Origin: an uncultured Methylophilaceae bacterium
GTDB lineage: Bacteria > Pseudomonadota > Gammaproteobacteria > Burkholderiales > Methylophilaceae
Assembly: GCA_903863255.1 (NCBI GenBank)
Contig: CAIPBJ010000114.1
Location: forward strand, 1-64,000
DNA length: 64,000 nt
Direction of reading: 5' to 3'
Shown here in pieces: positions 60,249 to 64,000 of the stretch (within the stretch, counting starts at the first letter, position 1; every line of letters begins with the position of its first letter). The position numbers and the translations under genes are program-made. Below the pieces are notes generated by a model. It was not told the DNA's origin. It was given only the letters and a program-made list of their open reading frames with translations, and ran no database searches.

Positions 60249-61394
60249 ATGAACAGACGTGATTTCTTGCGTTTGACATCGCTAGGTGCAGGGGTGTTAT
60301 TTGCCTCTCCTTTCCTGACACTGGCGAATGCTGACACCGACCGGCGCTTTATTTTCATCATCCAGCGCGGTGCGGCCGATGGCCTGAATACGGTCATACC
60401 CTATGCCGATCCCGATTATGCGAAATTACGCGGAAGCCTCGCGATTGATGTTTCCAAAGCCATCAAACTCAATGGGATGTTCGCGTTGCACCCTGCCCTC
60501 GCCCAGACAGGAAGGATGTATGCCTCTGGACAGGCGCTATTTGTCCACGCCGTCGCCTCTCCCTACCGTGACCGCTCGCATTTTGATGGTCAAAACGTTC
60601 TGGAGACCGGAGGAACCGTGCCTTACCAAATCAAGGATGGATGGATGAACCGCTTTCTTTCCTTATTGCCGAAGTCACAGAATGACGCCATTGCCTTTGC
60701 TTCCACGGTACCCATGGCTTTAAGAGGGGCGAACGAAGTCACATCCTACGCACCCTCCGCCCTTCCACAGGCATCTGATGACCTTTTGATGCGGGTAACC
60801 CAGCTCTATGCCCAGGATGAGCAGTTACATGGCTTGTGGAATGCAGCCATGGACGCAAAAAACATGTCGGATGATGCCAGCGCCAAGCAAGACCCCGCGA
60901 GTTTTGGCAAGCTTGCAGCCTCTTTCCTTTCGAAAACAGATGGGCCGCGAATCGCCATGATAGAAACCGGTGGCTGGGACACGCACACAGGGGAAGAGGC
61001 GAGACTCGACAGGCAGCTCCGGTCACTGGACGACATGCTAGCTGCAATAAGAGACGGACTCGGACAAGTCTGGTCTAGAACAACGATCATCGTCGCGACG
61101 GAATTTGGTCGAACGGCAGCCGCCAACGGAACTGGCGGCACAGACCATGGAACAGGTGCCGCTTCGTTAATCCTAGGCGGGGATGTGAATGGAGGAAAAG
61201 TGATCGCGGACTGGCCTGGATTAAGCAACAGTTCCCTTTATGAAGGGCGCGACCTCAAACCCACGACGAGTTTGGACAATCTGATCGCATCCCTTATTGC
61301 GGCAAGCTTTAACATTGATCCAGACAAGATCAACAGGACGCTCTTCCCAGAGAACACAAGGAAGAACGCCATTTCTGGCTTGATTAGAACCTAA
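60249..61394 (+). CDS. DUF1501 family exported protein
   Basis: The 381-aa protein begins MNRRDFLRLTSLGAGVLFAS, a twin-arginine signal, so it is likely exported folded. The DUF1501 marks are FIIQRGAADGLNTVIPYADP, MIETGGWDTHTGEE, TIIVATEFGRTAAANG and TDHGTGAASLILGG. These belong to the sulphatase/alkaline phosphatase-like fold; metal binding by the Asp/His residues is expected from family knowledge, but the reaction is not known. AGGAG lies seven bases before the ATG, four bases after the DUF1800 stop. It forms a two-gene unit with it. Confidence 0.88.
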   Translation: MNRRDFLRLTSLGAGVLFASPFLTLANADTDRRFIFIIQRGAADGLNTVIPYADPDYAKLRGSLAIDVSKAIKLNGMFALHPALAQTGRMYASGQALFVHAVASPYRDRSHFDGQNVLETGGTVPYQIKDGWMNRFLSLLPKSQNDAIAFASTVPMALRGANEVTSYAPSALPQASDDLLMRVTQLYAQDEQLHGLWNAAMDAKNMSDDASAKQDPASFGKLAASFLSKTDGPRIAMIETGGWDTHTGEEARLDRQLRSLDDMLAAIRDGLGQVWSRTTIIVATEFGRTAAANGTGGTDHGTGAASLILGGDVNGGKVIADWPGLSNSSLYEGRDLKPTTSLDNLIASLIAASFNIDPDKINRTLFPENTRKNAISGLIRT

Positions 61395-61671
61395 AGGGCA
61401 TAGGATGGGCTGTTCACCTTCGAAATAGAGCATGCGCAAATAGCTTGTTCACCCTTTCCATTTTTAGCGTGGAGATATCAATGCAAAGGACATAACGAGT
61501 TCAAATTTCCGTTCAAAATTGCTCACACCACAAGGGCGCAAAACTTGAGTACTTGGATGTTAGTCTTGCAATCATTATGTCATCCAGATTTGATATATTC
61601 TTAACCATAAATATGGAAATCTGCAAACCCTGATATATCCAGGTTCTAAAACAAATTCAAATAAAATCACA
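61395..61671. other. Gap before the third TPR-GT gene
   Basis: This AT-rich stretch holds no gene that I can support. It contains GATATATTC and GATATATCC (near 61595 and 61633) and ATGTCATC (61577). It must include the promoter of the TPR-GT gene, which lacks a clear ribosome site. I cannot assign -35/-10. Confidence 0.3.
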
Positions 61672-63759
61672 ATGAGTAAAATTAAGCCATTAAGTCCAAT
61701 TGAAAAAATGCTTCAACAGGCTTTTGCTCTTTGGCAATCCGGTCTGCTCCAGGATGCTAAAGTCATCTATCAGAAATTGCTTAAATCCATCCCAAGAAAT
61801 CCGGACCTACTGACCAATCTAGGTACGATAGAGCTTCAAATGAACAATCTTGAAACCGGTGTCGAATTGATTGAACGTTCGCTTAAGATTCACCCCAACC
61901 AACCCCATGCTATATCAAATCTTGGCAATGGACTTTTTGCCTTAAAACGCTACGAGGAAGCCATCAGGGTTTTTGATCTTTCCATTTCCCTCAACCCCGG
62001 ACTTCCGCAGGTTTTCTATAACCGTGGGAATGCCTACCGAGAGACAGGCCGGTTCAATGAGGCTCTGGCCAATTATGAGTCCGCTATAAAGATCAATCCA
62101 AATTATGCGGAAGCTTATAACAACCGGGGCATTACGTTCAATGATTTAGGCAATGTGGAACATGCAATTCAAGATATTGAATATGCGCTCAAGCTTCATC
62201 CAAACTATGCTGCAGCGTATTTCAATCTTGGAGTCGTCTTTAAAGAAATAAAGAAGTTCAAGGAATCAATTAACTGTTTCGAGTTCGCCGTGAAAATCAT
62301 GCCTGATTATGAAATGGCATATTACAATCTTGGCAATATTCTTCTGGAGTTGAAGCGCTATGAAGAAGCGGTCGCTTATTTTGATAAGGTTATTCTAATT
62401 AATCATAATAATGCAGAAGCCTTCCTTAATCGAGGTGTGGCGCTGCAAGAATTAAAAAAATTCAGTGAAGCCCTTGCAAGTTTTGATCGTGTGATTTTAC
62501 TGTCACCCATGCACCCAGACGCCTATCTTAACAGAGGCGTCACCTTGGAAAGCCTAAAACGATTTGACGAGGCGATTCAGGATTTTGATCGAGCGATTTC
62601 ACTCAACCCGACAAATGCCGAAGCTTACTCCAATCTCGGAATTACCGAAAATCACCTTAAACATTATGATAATGCCCTTGCCAAATATGACGAGGCGATC
62701 TCGATTGATCCAAAATGTGCTGAAGCTTATTCAAACCGCGGGATCACTTTAGGCGAACTGAAAAAATACGATGAGGCATTGATCAATTTCGATCAGGCGA
62801 TCGCACTCAATCCCGACATTCCCGAAGCTTACTGGAATAAATCGACACTCTTGCTGTTACAGGGTAAATTCGAAGAGGGATGGAAACTATATGAATGGCG
62901 CTGGGAAGGCACTCAGAAAGAACATCGTAGGCATTTTTCACAACCGCTATGGCTTGGAGAATACGATAATCTTCACGGAAAAACGATCCTAATCTATCCC
63001 GAACAAGGTTTGGGGGATGTGATTCAGTTCTGCCGTTACATTCCGATGATTGAGGATCTTGGAGCAACCGTGTTGTTTGCCGTGCATCCGTCACTGAAAT
63101 CTCTAGTAGCGACCATGGATGCAAACTTCACCATTATAGAAAATGGCACGGATCTTCCGGATTTTGACCTGCAGTGTCCGATCATGAGCTTGCCTTTGGC
63201 TTTTAAGACGACATTGGAAACCATTCCGTCGGAAATTCCCTATCTTTATGCTGATAGCGACAAAATTAAAGACTGGAAAAGAGTCCTCGGAGATGAAAAA
63301 ATAACCAGAATTGGTTTGGTTTGGTCAGGCTCAACCATACACAAGAACGATCATAACCGCAGTCTGCTTCTTAACCAGCTTGAGCCAATACTTCAATTGC
63401 CTTTCGAGTTCCATTGCCTGCAAAAGGAAATCAGGCCAACTGACCAGGCTTCGTTAGATGCTTTCAAACAAATCCATCAACATCAAGATCAGTTAGTGGA
63501 TTTTTCCGACACGGCCGCTTTGATTTGTGAATTGGACCTCGTCATCTCCGTCGACACGTCCGTAGCACATCTTGCCGGGGCGTTGGGAAAACCTGTATGG
63601 ATACTTCTACCGTATGCGCCTGACTACCGTTGGATGCTTGATCGACCAGATAGCCCATGGTACCCAACGGCAACGTTATTCAGACAACCCGGTATCGACG
63701 ATTGGGATTCGGTAATCAGCGAAGTTTACAAACGATTGCAAGCCCTCTCTTCAGAATAG
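61672..63759 (+). CDS. TPR protein with GT9/heptosyltransferase-like C-terminal domain (paralogue 3)
   Basis: The 695-aa protein has about eleven TPR repeats (~10-400; repeated AEAYNNRG and ALKLHP blocks) and a GT9-like domain (~425-690) with EQGLGDVIQFCRY, RIGLVWSGSTIHKNDHNRS and LVDFSDTAALICELDLVISV followed by DTSVAHLAGALGKPVWILLP. It is the longest of the three paralogues (others at 11152 and 44319). No signal peptide is seen. It is a single gene with a terminator-like hairpin downstream. The target glycan or protein is unknown. Confidence 0.82.
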   Translation: MSKIKPLSPIEKMLQQAFALWQSGLLQDAKVIYQKLLKSIPRNPDLLTNLGTIELQMNNLETGVELIERSLKIHPNQPHAISNLGNGLFALKRYEEAIRVFDLSISLNPGLPQVFYNRGNAYRETGRFNEALANYESAIKINPNYAEAYNNRGITFNDLGNVEHAIQDIEYALKLHPNYAAAYFNLGVVFKEIKKFKESINCFEFAVKIMPDYEMAYYNLGNILLELKRYEEAVAYFDKVILINHNNAEAFLNRGVALQELKKFSEALASFDRVILLSPMHPDAYLNRGVTLESLKRFDEAIQDFDRAISLNPTNAEAYSNLGITENHLKHYDNALAKYDEAISIDPKCAEAYSNRGITLGELKKYDEALINFDQAIALNPDIPEAYWNKSTLLLLQGKFEEGWKLYEWRWEGTQKEHRRHFSQPLWLGEYDNLHGKTILIYPEQGLGDVIQFCRYIPMIEDLGATVLFAVHPSLKSLVATMDANFTIIENGTDLPDFDLQCPIMSLPLAFKTTLETIPSEIPYLYADSDKIKDWKRVLGDEKITRIGLVWSGSTIHKNDHNRSLLLNQLEPILQLPFEFHCLQKEIRPTDQASLDAFKQIHQHQDQLVDFSDTAALICELDLVISVDTSVAHLAGALGKPVWILLPYAPDYRWMLDRPDSPWYPTATLFRQPGIDDWDSVISEVYKRLQALSSE

Positions 63760-63848
63760 CAGGTGATTCTACTGCTGGCCTTTTAACCTGGATTAACAAA
63801 ATAAATAACGGGTGGGTGGCATCATTCTCGGTCGGGATCCTTTAATAA

Positions 63849-63883
63849 ACAGCCAGACACCCTGGCTGTCTTGTTATTTTTTC
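63849..63883 (+). terminator. Rho-independent terminator after the third TPR-GT gene
   Basis: ACAGCCAG (63849-63856) pairs perfectly with CTGGCTGT (63862-63869) around a five-base loop, followed by a T-rich run. It lies 90 bases after the stop and 26 bases before the end of a convergent gene, so it may serve both strands. Confidence 0.8.
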
Positions 63884-63908
63884 CCATACGATCCTGTTAC
63901 TTAAATGA

Positions 63909-64000
63909 TCATTGACCTATCTGTTTACTTACGCCATTCTCTTGTTGATTAAGCGCGGCCTGATCCGCTTTTGTAATATGTCCGCCATCCTGTTTCGCCA
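63909..64000 (-). CDS. C-terminal fragment of a small Gln-rich protein (5' end off window)
   Basis: The last frame on the minus strand gives 29 residues ending in NQQENGVSKQIGQ and a TGA at 63911-63909. The part GGHITKADQAALNQQENGVS resembles the repeated ...KAEQ.ALN..EN..S..I units of a family of short, Gln/Asn-rich exported proteins of unknown function. The fragment is too short for a firm call, and its start is outside the window. Confidence 0.5.
   Translation of the reverse strand, partial: AKQDGGHITKADQAALNQQENGVSKQIGQ

Noticed and set aside
61570-61590. Third copy of the shared 17-bp motif
   Set aside because: Only ATGTCATC matches; the TTTCATTTTG half is absent.
1-64000. tRNA, rRNA, insertion sequences, integrases, toxin-antitoxin pairs
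   Set aside because: I looked for cloverleaf-like stretches, transposase-like frames and terminal repeats in the gaps and found none that I can support.

Overview
The window reads as a chromosomal segment of a betaproteobacterium, probably of the Nitrosomonadales/Methylophilaceae/Burkholderiales type. I infer this from the family mix, not from a marker gene: an EpsA-type LuxR regulator associated with PEP-CTERM/exosortase systems, PEP-CTERM substrates with the PEADTWAMMLAG-type tail, a long single-chain PurL, a two-partner secretion exoprotein, and a T2SS/type IV pilus hybrid operon resembling 'secretion system X'. I saw no rRNA, tRNA, CRISPR array, insertion sequence or phage gene, so this looks like stable chromosome rich in cell-surface functions.

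Layout. 1-3111: the tail of a PEP-CTERM protein, then a three-gene minus-strand operon of exported proteins (a PQQ-type sugar dehydrogenase-like propeller, an unknown 198-aa protein and an NHL/SMP-30-like propeller). 3234-10997: an exported ankyrin protein, purL, a DUF4197 protein and glycogen phosphorylase (glgP), all minus. 11152-30306: a large minus-strand surface locus. The outer-membrane transporter TpsB and the 3355-aa exoprotein TpsA are followed, after a strong terminator-like hairpin, by an ExbB carrying a DUF2341-LamG periplasmic part, two ExbDs, TonB, a porin, a periplasmic coiled-coil protein and a TPR-glycosyltransferase-like protein. 30494-33941: a 512-aa secreted protein of unknown function, a PEP-CTERM protein and the regulator EpsA.

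34101-44015: a lytic transglycosylase, then a minus-strand operon for a T2SS/T4P-like machine (three small pseudopilins, secretin, a secretion-X-type protein, PilO-, PilN- and PilM-like proteins, GspE, GspF, GspG). 44319-46223: a second TPR-glycosyltransferase-like protein. 46285-49180: htpG, with a sigma-32 promoter readable in the sequence, and a LysR regulator. 49415-57071: a diguanylate cyclase translationally coupled to a type IV pilus minor-pilin operon (fimT, pilV, pilW, pilX, pilY1, a 114-aa exported protein, pilE). 57371-61394: an ECF sigma factor, a membrane protein, a periplasmic metal-sensor-like protein (CnrH/Y/X-like order), then a DUF1800/DUF1501 pair. 61672-63759: a third TPR-glycosyltransferase-like protein, then a terminator and the C-terminal end of a minus-strand gene running off the window.

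The common theme is envelope and surface building: PEP-CTERM export, two-partner secretion, an energised Ton-like complex, a T2SS-like apparatus and type IV pili, with cyclic-di-GMP, EpsA and ECF regulators nearby. One TPR-glycosyltransferase-like paralogue flanks each of three surface loci. The strongest candidate for a little-described system is the TPS + LamG-ExbB/ExbD/ExbD/TonB/porin/coiled-coil/TPR-GT locus (11152-30306).
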